The notes under the pieces are model-generated. The model did not search any database, had not been told where the DNA came from, and saw only the letters and a list, made by a program, of their open reading frames with translations. A stretch of 64,000 nt of DNA from Mycobacterium sp. ITM-2016-00317 (lineage in GTDB: Bacteria > Actinomycetota > Actinomycetes > Mycobacteriales > Mycobacteriaceae): assembly GCF_002968295.1 (NCBI RefSeq), contig NZ_CP134399.1, positions 5,394,001 to 5,458,000 on the forward strand, in the 5' to 3' direction. How positions within the stretch are numbered: position 1 is the first letter of the stretch; each line of letters opens with the position of its first letter. Positions 45,131-54,376 of the stretch are shown here, one piece after another. The translations under genes and the position numbers were made by a program.

Positions 45131-45790
45131 GTGACCCCTGCCGACGACCACGGACCGCTGCTGCGCAACACCTCGGGCACCGCCCGGGACCGCGATCCCG
45201 CCGCGCCGGTCGAGGAGCTCGAGATCGAGGCCGCGATCGGGCGCAATGTGCGGCTGCTGCGCCAGCAGCAGGGCCTGACCGTCGCCGAGACCGCCGCCCG
45301 GGTTGGCATCTCCAAGGCCATGATGAGCAAGATCGAGAACGCGCAGACCTCGTGCAGCCTGTCCACGCTCGCGCTGCTCGCGAAGGGCTTCGACGTGCCT
45401 GTGACCAGCCTGTTCCGCGGCGCCGACGTCGAACGCCCGGCTGCGTTCGTGAAAGCGGGCACCGGGGCGCGCATCGTGCGGGAGGGCACCCGCGAGGGCC
45501 ACGAGTACCAGCTGCTGGGTTCGCTGCGCGGCGAGCACAAGCGACTGGAGTGCCTCAAGGTGACGCTGTCGGAGAAGAGCCAGACCTATCCGCTGTTCCA
45601 GCACCCCGGCACCGAGTTCATCTACATGCTCGAAGGTGTCATGGATTACAGCCACAGCCGGTCGGTATACCGGCTGCACCCGGGCGACTCGCTGCAGATC
45701 GACGGTGAGGGCGCTCACGGTCCGGTCGACCTCGTCGAGGTGCCGATCCGGTTCCTGTCGGTGATCGCGTTCCCAGACGCCCAGGTGTGA
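45131..45790 (+). CDS. XRE-family regulator with C-terminal cupin
   Basis: A 219-residue regulator. The helix-turn-helix covers about residues 35-90 (IGRNVRLLRQQQGLTVAETA; VGISKAMMSKIENAQTSCSL). A cupin domain occupies about 115-215 (HPGTEFIYMLEGVMDYSHS; YRLHPGDSLQIDGEGAHGPV) and should bind the effector. This architecture is shared with PuuR and similar regulators of amine and amino acid catabolism. It closes the amt operon 11 bases after the oxidoreductase, so it probably senses the pathway substrate or product. The GTG start at 45131 has AGGACA upstream. Confidence 0.88.
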   Translation: MTPADDHGPLLRNTSGTARDRDPAAPVEELEIEAAIGRNVRLLRQQQGLTVAETAARVGISKAMMSKIENAQTSCSLSTLALLAKGFDVPVTSLFRGADVERPAAFVKAGTGARIVREGTREGHEYQLLGSLRGEHKRLECLKVTLSEKSQTYPLFQHPGTEFIYMLEGVMDYSHSRSVYRLHPGDSLQIDGEGAHGPVDLVEVPIRFLSVIAFPDAQV

Positions 45791-45868
45791 CGCGCGAGAG
45801 GGCGTACAGATCGCGCTGAGGGCCCTGGCGGCGATCTCTGCGCACTCCGGCGCGGGTGGGCGCGGGTT

Positions 45869-45896
45869 TTGGCCGACAGACGACCCGGAGTAGAGT
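45869..45896 (+). promoter_or_regulatory. leuA promoter, TTGGCC-N16-TAGAGT
   Basis: A -35-like TTGGCC (45869-45874) and a -10 TAGAGT (45891-45896) are 16 bases apart. The expected start is at 45903-45904, right at the GTG of the leader peptide. The whole leader to leuA would be about 116 bases. Confidence 0.5.
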
Positions 45897-45903
45897 GTCC
45901 TGC

Positions 45904-45945
45904 GTGCAGCGGGTGCTCCTTCTCGGACGCCGCGACGGGGTCTGA
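45904..45945 (+). CDS. leuL: leuA leader peptide with three consecutive Leu codons
   Basis: A 13-codon reading frame GTG-CAG-CGG-GTG-CTC-CTT-CTC-GGA-CGC-CGC-GAC-GGG-GTC-TGA encodes MQRVLLLGRRDGV, with Leu codons 5-7 in a row. It stands 74 bases before leuA and its 3' part forms one arm of a hairpin. This is the classical layout of ribosome-mediated attenuation and is known for leuA in actinobacteria. The predicted transcript start makes the peptide mRNA leaderless. Confidence 0.75.
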   Translation: MQRVLLLGRRDGV

Positions 45946-45979
45946 TCCAGACTGGCCTCCCGTCGCGGGTCTTTCGCGA
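45931..45979 (+). promoter_or_regulatory. leuA attenuator hairpins
   Basis: CGCGACGGG (45931-45939) pairs perfectly with CCCGTCGCG (45959-45967). The alternative stem TCGCG (45963-45967) with CGCGA (45975-45979) shares the same bases, so the two are mutually exclusive. A ribosome stalled at the Leu codons or finishing at the TGA would favour different folds. Confidence 0.6.
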
Positions 45980-45992
45980 TGCGCCGGTCTGA

Positions 45993-47830
<1,838 letters not shown>

Positions 47831-47839
47831 CCCCTGACC

Positions 47840-47854
47840 GTTACACAGTGTCAC
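47840..47854. promoter_or_regulatory. Inverted repeat GTTACACAGTGTCAC
   Basis: A 15-bp dyad with 6 of 7 base pairs matched, ten bases after the leuA stop and about 110 ahead of the glutamate dehydrogenase. It could be a regulator site for the dehydrogenase. It lacks the GnAAC half of a GlnR box. Confidence 0.3.
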
Positions 47855-47918
47855 CGGTATGGCCGGTCTGTTGACGTAGTGCTCGACCAATGAGGCGTGT
47901 GCACCCTCCAGACTCATA

Positions 47919-47948
47919 GCCACGCTGCCCGAAAACGGGCAACGTGGC
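47919..47948 (+). promoter_or_regulatory. Stable hairpin directly in front of the glutamate dehydrogenase ribosome site
   Basis: GCCACG-CT-GCCCG / CGGGC-AA-CGTGGC closes an AAAA tetraloop. The hairpin ends six bases before AGGAGG (47955-47960), so folding could limit ribosome access or protect the mRNA 5' end. Confidence 0.5.
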
Positions 47949-47965
47949 CTGAGCAGGAGGAATCG

Positions 47966-50900
47966 GTGTCGTCCCCAGTTTCGTTCTTCAACGCCGAAGG
48001 GCTGAACTCGTTGGCAGGTGTCGCGATCGTCGTGGGTGTGCGCCACGAGAATCCCGATCGCCCCGAGTCACACAGTCCGCTGCGGTTCGTGCTGGCGTCG
48101 GCTCAGCCGGTGCCGCTGCGCCGGATGCTGCCCGCGCTGCAGAGCATGGACCTCGAGGTCATCAACGAGCACACCACCACCTGGGCGCGCCCGGACGGAT
48201 CCCTCTGCCACGTCTATGAACTCTTCCTGGATCCGGACACCGACGGGGCGCGGGGGTTCGCCCGGGACTGGGCCCAGGCCGACGACCGGATCTGCGAGAC
48301 GTTCCGGGCGATCTGGTCCGGCCGCGCCGAGGCCGACCGGTTCAACGCGCTGATCCCCACCGCCGGACTCGACTGGCGACAGGTCGCGGTCCTGCGCAGC
48401 TACAGCCGGTACCTGCGACAGCTGCCGCTGCCGTACGGGCAGAACAGAATTCAACAGGTACTGCTCGAACACCCCGAGGCCACCACGGCGGTGGTGAGGT
48501 TGTTCGAGGCCCGCTTCGGTTGCGGCGCGAGCGCCGCCCGCAACGCCGCACGGGCCGCCGGCATCGCCGCCGCCGACGAGCGGCTCACCACCGAGATCGA
48601 CCGGTTGCTGCACATCGACGCCGACCGCATCCTGCGCGCGTACCGCAACCTGGTGAACTCGACCGTGCGCACCAACGCGTTCGCCCCCGAGACGCTGGGC
48701 CCGAACGCCCCCTATCTGGTGCACAAGCTGGACGCACCGCATATCGACGAGCTGCCGCATCCGCGCCCGGTATCCGAGATCTTCGTCTACTCACCGGATT
48801 TCGAGGGTCTTCACCTGCGCTACGGCCTGGTGGCCCGCGGTGGGCTGCGCTGGTCCGACCGCCACGACGACTACCGCACCGAGGTCCTGGGACTGGTCAA
48901 GGCCCAGGCGGTGAAGAACGTGATGATCGTGCCCGCCGGCGCCAAGGGCGTCTTCGTCGTGAAGTCCCCGTCGCCGTCGCGCACCGACGGGATGCGCTGC
49001 TACAAGCAGTTCGTGTCCGCTCTGCTCGACGTCGTCGACAACGCCGCAGGCGACACCGATCCCACTCCCGAGGGGGTGGTGTGCCACGACGGGGCGGACC
49101 CGTATCTGGTGGTGGCGGCGGACAAGGGGACGGCGACGTTCTCCGACCTGGCCAACGCGGTCGCACTCGACCGCGGGTACTGGCTGGGCGACGCGTTCGC
49201 GTCCGGCGGGTCCGCCGGTTACGACCACAAGGCCATGGGCATCACCGCGCGCGGCGCCTGGGTCAGCGGTGACAGCCACCTCGAAGAACTCGGAATCGAC
49301 TCCACCCGAGACGAATTCCGAGTGGTGGGAATCGGCGACATGAGCGGCGACGTGTTCGGAAACGGCATGCTGTTGCGGCGCGGCATCAGGCTGGTCGCCG
49401 CCTTCGACCACCGCCACATCTTCGTCGACCCGGATCCGCCGGCCGGGCCTGCCCACCGCGAGCGCGAGCGCCTGTTCGCCCTGCCGCGCTCGAGCTGGGA
49501 CGACTACGACCGCGCCCTGATCAGCGCCGGCGGCGGCGTGTGGCCGCGCACCGCCAAGACGATCCCGGTCTCCGCCCAGATGCGCCGAGCTCTGGGCATC
49601 GACGACAGGACGAGCGGGATCACCCCGAACGAGCTCGTCGGCCACATCCTGCGTGCACCGGTCGATCTGCTGTTCAACGGCGGCATCGGCACCTACGTCA
49701 AAGCCGGCGACGAGCAGCACGCCGACGTCGGAGACAAGGTCAACGACGGCGTGCGTGTCGACGCCCGCGACGTTCGCGCCCGGGTCATCGTCGAGGGCGG
49801 CAATCTCGGCGTGTCTCCGCGCGGCCGCATCGAATTCGCCCGCCACGGTGGACACCTCAACACCGACGCCATCGACAACGCGGCGGGTGTGGACTGCTCG
49901 GACCACGAGGTCAACCTGAAGATCCTGCTCGCGGGCCGCCATCCCGACTCCACCCGCAACGCGCTGCTGGCCGAGATGACCGATGAGGTCGCTGCGCACG
50001 TGCTGGCCAACAACCTCGCGCACAACCGTCTGCTGCGTGAGGCTCGCTGCAACGCGGCACAGATGGTGTCCGTGCACGCCCGGATGACGGCCGCGCTGGA
50101 GCGCGACCGCGGACTCCACCGCGAGCGCGAACATCTGCCCAGCGCAGAGGAGTTCGCCGATCTGGTCAAGTGCGGAGAAGGGCTGACCCGCCCGCAGCTC
50201 GCGACGTTGATGGCGCACACCAAGCTCGCGCTCAAAGCCGACCTGCTGGACGGCGAAGGGTTCGACGACCCCTATTTCACCGCCGCGCTGCACCGCTACT
50301 TCCCGGCCACGCTGCGCCGGCGGATGGGCGCGCAACTGACCGAACACCCGCTGCGGCGGGAGATCATCGCCACGACCGTGACCAACCACGTGCTGGCCAC
50401 CTCGGGCCTGACGTTCGCGTTCCGGCTCGCCGAGGAGACCGGCGCCACCACCGCCGAGATCGTGCGCGCGCACGCCATCGCCTCGGAGGTCTTCGAGCTC
50501 GACGCACTGTGGCACGACATCCACTCCGCACACCTGTCGCCGGCGCTGACCGACGAACTGGTCATCGAAGCGAGGCGGCTGCTCGACCGTGCCGCACGGT
50601 GGTTTCTCTCCAACAGGCCGCAGCCGCTGGCGATCGAGGACGAAGTGGCCCGGTTCCAGGCGGTGGCGACGTTGCGGGGCAAGCTGAGCGAGATGCTCCG
50701 CGGCGGTGAACGCGCCACCGCCGCCGCGATCCAGGACGGTTACGTCGCGCACGGTGTGCCGATCGACGTGGCCCGCAGGATCGGCGAGTCGCTGTACGCC
50801 TACAGCCTGTTGGACATCAACGACATGGCGTGGGCGCACAACGAGGATGCGACCAGACTGGCGCACATCTACTTTGAGCTGTCCGCGCATCTCGGTGTCG

Positions 50901-51202
50901 ACACCCTGTTGCTGGCGGTGTCGCAGCTGCCCAGGGACGGACGGTGGAAGGCGCTGGCGCGGTTGGCGTTACGCGAAGACCTCTACCGGTCGCTGCGCGA
51001 GCTGGCGCTCGACGTCTACCGTCTGGTCGGCCCGCACACCGACAACGTCGACATCATCGAGGAGTTCGAGTCCCACAACCGGCCCCGGATCGCACGTGCG
51101 CGCCGCACGCTGCACGACTTCCGGCACACGGAGGACCCTGGCTTGGCCGTGCTGTCGGTGGCGACCGCGCAGCTGCGTCGGCTCACCACGAACGGAGAGT
51201 GA
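47966..51202 (+). CDS. Large NAD-specific glutamate dehydrogenase
   Basis: A 1078-residue NAD-dependent glutamate dehydrogenase that deaminates glutamate to 2-oxoglutarate. The catalytic core reads GLRWSDRHDDYRTEVLGLV, AVKNVMIVPAGAKGVFVVK (with the substrate Lys), and YDHKAMGITARGAW. The Rossmann part includes VVGIGDMSGDVFGNGM, NGGIGTYVKAG and VIVEGGNLGVSPRGR. Most bacterial large enzymes are about 1,600 residues; this one lacks most of the N-terminal regulatory region and is nearer the 115-kDa type. Start GTG 47966 has AGGAGG five bases upstream. It follows leuA and lies close to the nitrogen operon, suggesting nitrogen balance as its role. Confidence 0.92.
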   Translation: MSSPVSFFNAEGLNSLAGVAIVVGVRHENPDRPESHSPLRFVLASAQPVPLRRMLPALQSMDLEVINEHTTTWARPDGSLCHVYELFLDPDTDGARGFARDWAQADDRICETFRAIWSGRAEADRFNALIPTAGLDWRQVAVLRSYSRYLRQLPLPYGQNRIQQVLLEHPEATTAVVRLFEARFGCGASAARNAARAAGIAAADERLTTEIDRLLHIDADRILRAYRNLVNSTVRTNAFAPETLGPNAPYLVHKLDAPHIDELPHPRPVSEIFVYSPDFEGLHLRYGLVARGGLRWSDRHDDYRTEVLGLVKAQAVKNVMIVPAGAKGVFVVKSPSPSRTDGMRCYKQFVSALLDVVDNAAGDTDPTPEGVVCHDGADPYLVVAADKGTATFSDLANAVALDRGYWLGDAFASGGSAGYDHKAMGITARGAWVSGDSHLEELGIDSTRDEFRVVGIGDMSGDVFGNGMLLRRGIRLVAAFDHRHIFVDPDPPAGPAHRERERLFALPRSSWDDYDRALISAGGGVWPRTAKTIPVSAQMRRALGIDDRTSGITPNELVGHILRAPVDLLFNGGIGTYVKAGDEQHADVGDKVNDGVRVDARDVRARVIVEGGNLGVSPRGRIEFARHGGHLNTDAIDNAAGVDCSDHEVNLKILLAGRHPDSTRNALLAEMTDEVAAHVLANNLAHNRLLREARCNAAQMVSVHARMTAALERDRGLHREREHLPSAEEFADLVKCGEGLTRPQLATLMAHTKLALKADLLDGEGFDDPYFTAALHRYFPATLRRRMGAQLTEHPLRREIIATTVTNHVLATSGLTFAFRLAEETGATTAEIVRAHAIASEVFELDALWHDIHSAHLSPALTDELVIEARRLLDRAARWFLSNRPQPLAIEDEVARFQAVATLRGKLSEMLRGGERATAAAIQDGYVAHGVPIDVARRIGESLYAYSLLDINDMAWAHNEDATRLAHIYFELSAHLGVDTLLLAVSQLPRDGRWKALARLALREDLYRSLRELALDVYRLVGPHTDNVDIIEEFESHNRPRIARARRTLHDFRHTEDPGLAVLSVATAQLRRLTTNGE

Positions 51203-51241
51203 GCCGGGCTGCACACCACCCCGACGCTGGAGCACGCGTCA

Positions 51242-51257
51242 AGGGTCTTTGGACCCT
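51242..51257. terminator. Hairpin AGGGTC-TTTG-GACCCT after the glutamate dehydrogenase gene
   Basis: A perfect 6-bp stem with a 4-base loop, 40 bases after the stop; flanking TCA/TGA extend it around a bulged A. No T-tract follows, as is usual in mycobacteria. Confidence 0.45.
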
Positions 51258-51331
51258 GATGTGGGTGCTGCCTAGGTGCTTGACTGGCGATAGCGCAGAT
51301 CTTCATGCACGTCGGTCGAGAGGTGCTCGCC

Positions 51332-51715
51332 ATGTGGGATTCGTTCTGGGATTACTTCTGGTCGCTGCTGGTGATTTTCGCCTTCATCGCCTACCTGATG
51401 ATCCTGTTCAACATCCTCGTGGACCTGTTCTGGCGTGATCACACGACCTCGGGCTGGGTCAAGGCGCTCTGGGTCGTCTTCCTGATCGTGTTCCCGTACC
51501 TGACCGCGCTGGTCTACCTGATCGCCCGCGGCAAGGGCATGGCGGAGCGGGCTCGTGAGCAGGCCCTGGAGGCCAAACAGCAGACCGACGCGTACATCCG
51601 CCAGGCCGCCGGGCGCAGTCCCGCGCAGGAGATCGCCGACGCCAAGGCGCTACTGGACACCGGGGCCATCGACCAGCGCGAGTTCGAATCGCTGAAGGCC
51701 AAGGCGCTCAGCTGA
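51332..51715 (+). CDS. Small membrane protein with PLDc_N-like helices and SHOCT domain
   Basis: A 127-residue protein. Two membrane helices (SLLVIFAFIAYLMILFNILV and ALWVVFLIVFPYLTALVYLIA) resemble the PLDc_N module. A charged coiled segment (AERAREQALEAKQQTDAYI) is followed by a C-terminal SHOCT motif (IADAKALLDTGAIDQREFES). Such proteins are frequent in actinobacteria and probably anchor oligomers at the membrane; no function is known. GAGAGG lies eight bases before ATG 51332; an ATG at 51305 would add nine residues. It overlaps the converging methyltransferase by eight bases. Confidence 0.8.
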   Translation: MWDSFWDYFWSLLVIFAFIAYLMILFNILVDLFWRDHTTSGWVKALWVVFLIVFPYLTALVYLIARGKGMAERAREQALEAKQQTDAYIRQAAGRSPAQEIADAKALLDTGAIDQREFESLKAKALS

Positions 51716-52376
51716 GTTTGGTCGCCCGGTAGAAGGTGACGGGTCCGGCCAGCCGAAGACGCCGAGTGGCGAGCACCTGACAGTCGAAGCCGACCGAGCG
51801 CATCTGATCCGGCAGGCCGATTGCGGCGCTGCCGTGGTCGTGCCCGGTCACCCTGCTCAGCAGGCCTCCGCGATGGCCGGTTCCGCCGATGTCGACGGCG
51901 TGGAGTCGACCACCGGGCGCAAGCACCCGGAACGCCTCGCCCAGCGCCAAAGCTTTCACCTCGCCGTCGAGGTGGTGCAACATCATCGACGACAGCACCC
52001 GGTCGAAGGCGCCGTCAGGGAACGGCAGTTGCTGGGCGTAGGCGTGCTCCCAGCGAATCTGCCCGTCGCCCTTGCGCCGGGCCCGCGCCAGCGCCCGCGG
52101 GTCGGGGTCGATGGCGGTGATCCTGGCCGACGGCGCCGACCGCGCCGCCAGGTAGGTGAGGTTGCCGGTGCCGCAGCCGATCTCAAGAACAGAGGTGGCT
52201 CCACTCAGTTCGGCCTGGCCGATCAGTTCGTCGTACACCGGCCCCATCCCGAGTACGCGGACCATCGCGTCGTAGCCGGGCAGCAGGAAGTCACGGCCGG
52301 CGGCCGGTAGATAGTCGTGCGCGTTGCCCCACGTCCCGGTCACCGGTTTCGGATGATTCTTCGTCATGGTGTCCAT
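51708..52376 (-). CDS. Class I SAM-dependent methyltransferase
   Basis: A 222-residue UbiE-like methyltransferase. Motif I is VLEIGCGTGNLTYLAA and the acidic strand-2 end ITAIDPDPRALARA. SSMMLHHLDGEVKALALGEAFRVLAPGGRLHAVD is the typical methyltransf_11 run. The substrate is unknown. An ATG three codons downstream (52367) is an alternative start. It is divergent from an AraC regulator with a CGTTGTT/AACAACG dyad overlapping its start, so it is probably under that regulator's control. Confidence 0.88.
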   Translation of the reverse strand: MDTMTKNHPKPVTGTWGNAHDYLPAAGRDFLLPGYDAMVRVLGMGPVYDELIGQAELSGATSVLEIGCGTGNLTYLAARSAPSARITAIDPDPRALARARRKGDGQIRWEHAYAQQLPFPDGAFDRVLSSMMLHHLDGEVKALALGEAFRVLAPGGRLHAVDIGGTGHRGGLLSRVTGHDHGSAAIGLPDQMRSVGFDCQVLATRRLRLAGPVTFYRATKLS

Positions 52377-52397
52377 CGTTGTTAGTCGGCAACAACG
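52377..52397. promoter_or_regulatory. Operator dyad CGTTGTT-N7-AACAACG
   Basis: Perfect 7-bp arms at 52377-52383 and 52391-52397, directly upstream of the methyltransferase ATG and 43 bases from the AraC start. It is a likely binding site for the AraC-type protein. Confidence 0.6.
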
Positions 52398-52428
52398 AAT
52401 GTGGGGTGATCGTCGGCCGTATCGGGAC

Positions 52429-52434
52429 TATCTT
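52429..52434 (+). promoter_or_regulatory. -10 hexamer TATCTT, leaderless promoter of the AraC gene
   Basis: TATCTT ends six bases before the ATG at 52441 and favours that start over in-frame codons further upstream. Confidence 0.45.
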
Positions 52435-52440
52435 TGGGCG

Positions 52441-53310
52441 ATGGGCGAGATGTCCCGATTCGCCGGCCGCCGCGACGGGGTGCCGATCTATGCGTACCCG
52501 AGCGAGCCAGGCGCTCCTCCGGTGTCGCTGGTCCGGTTCGAGCGGACCTCGCCGGTGCCGCTCGGCCGGCACATCCACGATTTCCCGGTCCTGGTCCACC
52601 ACGGCGCGTCCGGTGCGGTCGACGTCGTCGCCGCCGGGGCCACAGTGGATCCCGCCCTGGTCGGCGAGGGAGAAGACGCTGTCGCGCTCTTCTTCGACCC
52701 TGCCGCCCTCGGCGGGAGTGCCCGTGCGCCCTGGCCGGCCTGGCGTGCGCACCCGGTGCTGTTCCCGTTCCTGCACAGCGAGCACAACGCCGTGCTGCGT
52801 CTGACCGTCCCCGCCCACCGCCGCGCCTTCTGGGATTCCACCGTCGACGCGATCGACAGTGAGCTCACCGAGCGCCGCGACGGGTACCGGCAGGCCGCAC
52901 TGGCCCACCTGACGGTGCTGCTGATCGAGCTGGCACGGATGGCCGACGACGTGGTCGGCGACCTGAAGCGCGACGGAGAACCGTTGTTGGCCAAGGTGTT
53001 CGAGGTCATCGACGAGCACATCGACCAGCAGGTGTCGCTGCGCGACGTGGCCAGGGAATGCGGGATGACCCCCGGTCACCTGACCACCGTGGTGCGCCGC
53101 CGGACCGGGCGCACGGTCGGCGACTGGATCACCGAACGGCGGATGGTCGAGGCGAGATCGCTGCTGGCCGGCACCGACCTCGGGGTTCAGGAGATCTCCC
53201 GGCGGGTAGGCATCGCCGACCCCGGCTACTTCACCCGGGTGTTCCGCCGGGCGCACGGGGAGGCACCGCGCCGGTGGCGGGCCCGGCACACCGGCGTCAG
53301 AACAGGGTGA
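52441..53310 (+). CDS. AraC-family transcriptional regulator
   Basis: A 289-residue regulator. The N-terminal half looks like a cupin sensor (HIHDFPVLVHHGASGAVDV). The C-terminal half is the two-part AraC DNA-binding domain: VSLRDVARECGMTPGHLTTV and EISRRVGIADPGYFTRVFRR, ending APRRWRARH. It is divergent from the methyltransferase, its probable target. The last 14 bases overlap the converging exonuclease gene. Confidence 0.9.
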   Translation: MGEMSRFAGRRDGVPIYAYPSEPGAPPVSLVRFERTSPVPLGRHIHDFPVLVHHGASGAVDVVAAGATVDPALVGEGEDAVALFFDPAALGGSARAPWPAWRAHPVLFPFLHSEHNAVLRLTVPAHRRAFWDSTVDAIDSELTERRDGYRQAALAHLTVLLIELARMADDVVGDLKRDGEPLLAKVFEVIDEHIDQQVSLRDVARECGMTPGHLTTVVRRRTGRTVGDWITERRMVEARSLLAGTDLGVQEISRRVGIADPGYFTRVFRRAHGEAPRRWRARHTGVRTG

Positions 53311-54298
53311 ACTGGTCCCCGGCCGGCGGCTGCTCCACGAACTCCTCGATCGTCGCGCCGCCGACCACTGCGTCCAGCCGCGCCACGAAGTCGGCACTGC
53401 CCAGCAGCGGGACGCCGAACTCGCCGGCCTGGTAGCCCTTCCCCTGCTCGGGCGCGGGATCGTCGCAGACCACCAGCGAGGTGTGCCCGTCGACGGCCTC
53501 GGTGTAGGCGAGTCCGGCGTGCAGGATCCGCTCGACGAGTTCCTCGTGGGTGTGGCCGACCTCGGCCGACAGCGCCACCCGCATGCCCTGCACCAGCGGA
53601 CGGTCCGGCGAGAACCGGCCCGGGTTCGCGTAGGCGCACGGCATCCGCGCGGCGAGCGCCTTGAGCGGGCGGAACTCGTCGTGGGTGACGCGGCCGTTGG
53701 GCCAGGTGCGCCTGCTGACCGGATGCACCGGCAGCCACTTGCGGCGCTCCTGAGCGCGCACCAGCACCGGCTTGAGGATCTGGGCGAGCACCATCGCGTC
53801 GTCGAGCGCGTCGTGCGGCTTCATCTGGGTGACGCCCCAGTGCGCGGCCAGCGTCTCCAACCGCAGATTGTCCAGGCCGAGCTGGAGCCTGCGGGCCAGT
53901 TCGACGGTGCACATCACCGTGTCCACCGGCAGCTCGGCGTGCACCATCTCGGCCTCGGTGGTCAGGAACGAGTAGTCGAAGCCGACGTTGTGGGCGACCA
54001 GCGTGCGGCCCCGCAGCAGCTCGCACAGATCGCCGACGACATCGCCGAAGGTGGGCTGGCCGGCGAGCATCTCGGCGGTCAGCCCGTGCACGTGGGTCGG
54101 GCCGGGATCGACACCGGGATCGAGCAGGCTGTAGAGGCTCTTCTCGACGTTGCCGTCGTCGCTGAGCGCCAGCGCCGCGACGCTGACGATGCGCGCCTGG
54201 CCCGGCCGGAAACCCGAGGTCTCGACGTCCACCACCGCCCAGCCCGCGCCGACCTCGTCGGCGGGTCTACCCCAGCGACTTCCGGCGGTTGAGCTCAC
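53297..54298 (-). CDS. dnaQ: DnaQ-like 3'-5' exonuclease with BRCT domain
   Basis: A 333-residue DEDDh exonuclease (Rv3711c position). Exo I is AVVDVETSGF with the two acidic residues, Exo II is LVAHNVGFDYSFL, and Exo III is HDALDDAMVLAQIL with the final His/Asp. Residues 245-320 form a BRCT domain (GMRVALSAEVGHTHEELVER; TSLVVCDDPAPEQGKGYQA). It proofreads or trims 3' ends; in mycobacteria DnaE1 has its own PHP proofreading, so this protein may be an accessory nuclease. GTG 54298 gives a length close to the M. tuberculosis protein but has no convincing ribosome site. Confidence 0.9.
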   Translation of the reverse strand: MSSTAGSRWGRPADEVGAGWAVVDVETSGFRPGQARIVSVAALALSDDGNVEKSLYSLLDPGVDPGPTHVHGLTAEMLAGQPTFGDVVGDLCELLRGRTLVAHNVGFDYSFLTTEAEMVHAELPVDTVMCTVELARRLQLGLDNLRLETLAAHWGVTQMKPHDALDDAMVLAQILKPVLVRAQERRKWLPVHPVSRRTWPNGRVTHDEFRPLKALAARMPCAYANPGRFSPDRPLVQGMRVALSAEVGHTHEELVERILHAGLAYTEAVDGHTSLVVCDDPAPEQGKGYQAGEFGVPLLGSADFVARLDAVVGGATIEEFVEQPPAGDQFTLF

Positions 54299-54363
54299 CC
54301 TCCGAGGATGGCATGCAGCCCTGACAAGCCCTGCTCCATCACCCCGCGTGTCGGCGGCTCTTC

Positions 54364-54369
54364 TAAACT
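54364..54369 (+). promoter_or_regulatory. -10 hexamer TAAACT, leaderless promoter of murT-gatD
   Basis: TAAACT ends seven bases before the murT ATG at 54377 and fits TANNNT. Confidence 0.45.
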
Positions 54370-54376
54370 GCCGGGG

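Noticed and set aside
47840..47854. GTTACACAGTGTCAC as a GlnR box
   Set aside because: The second half TCACC lacks the GnAAC pattern. It is better described as a simple dyad.
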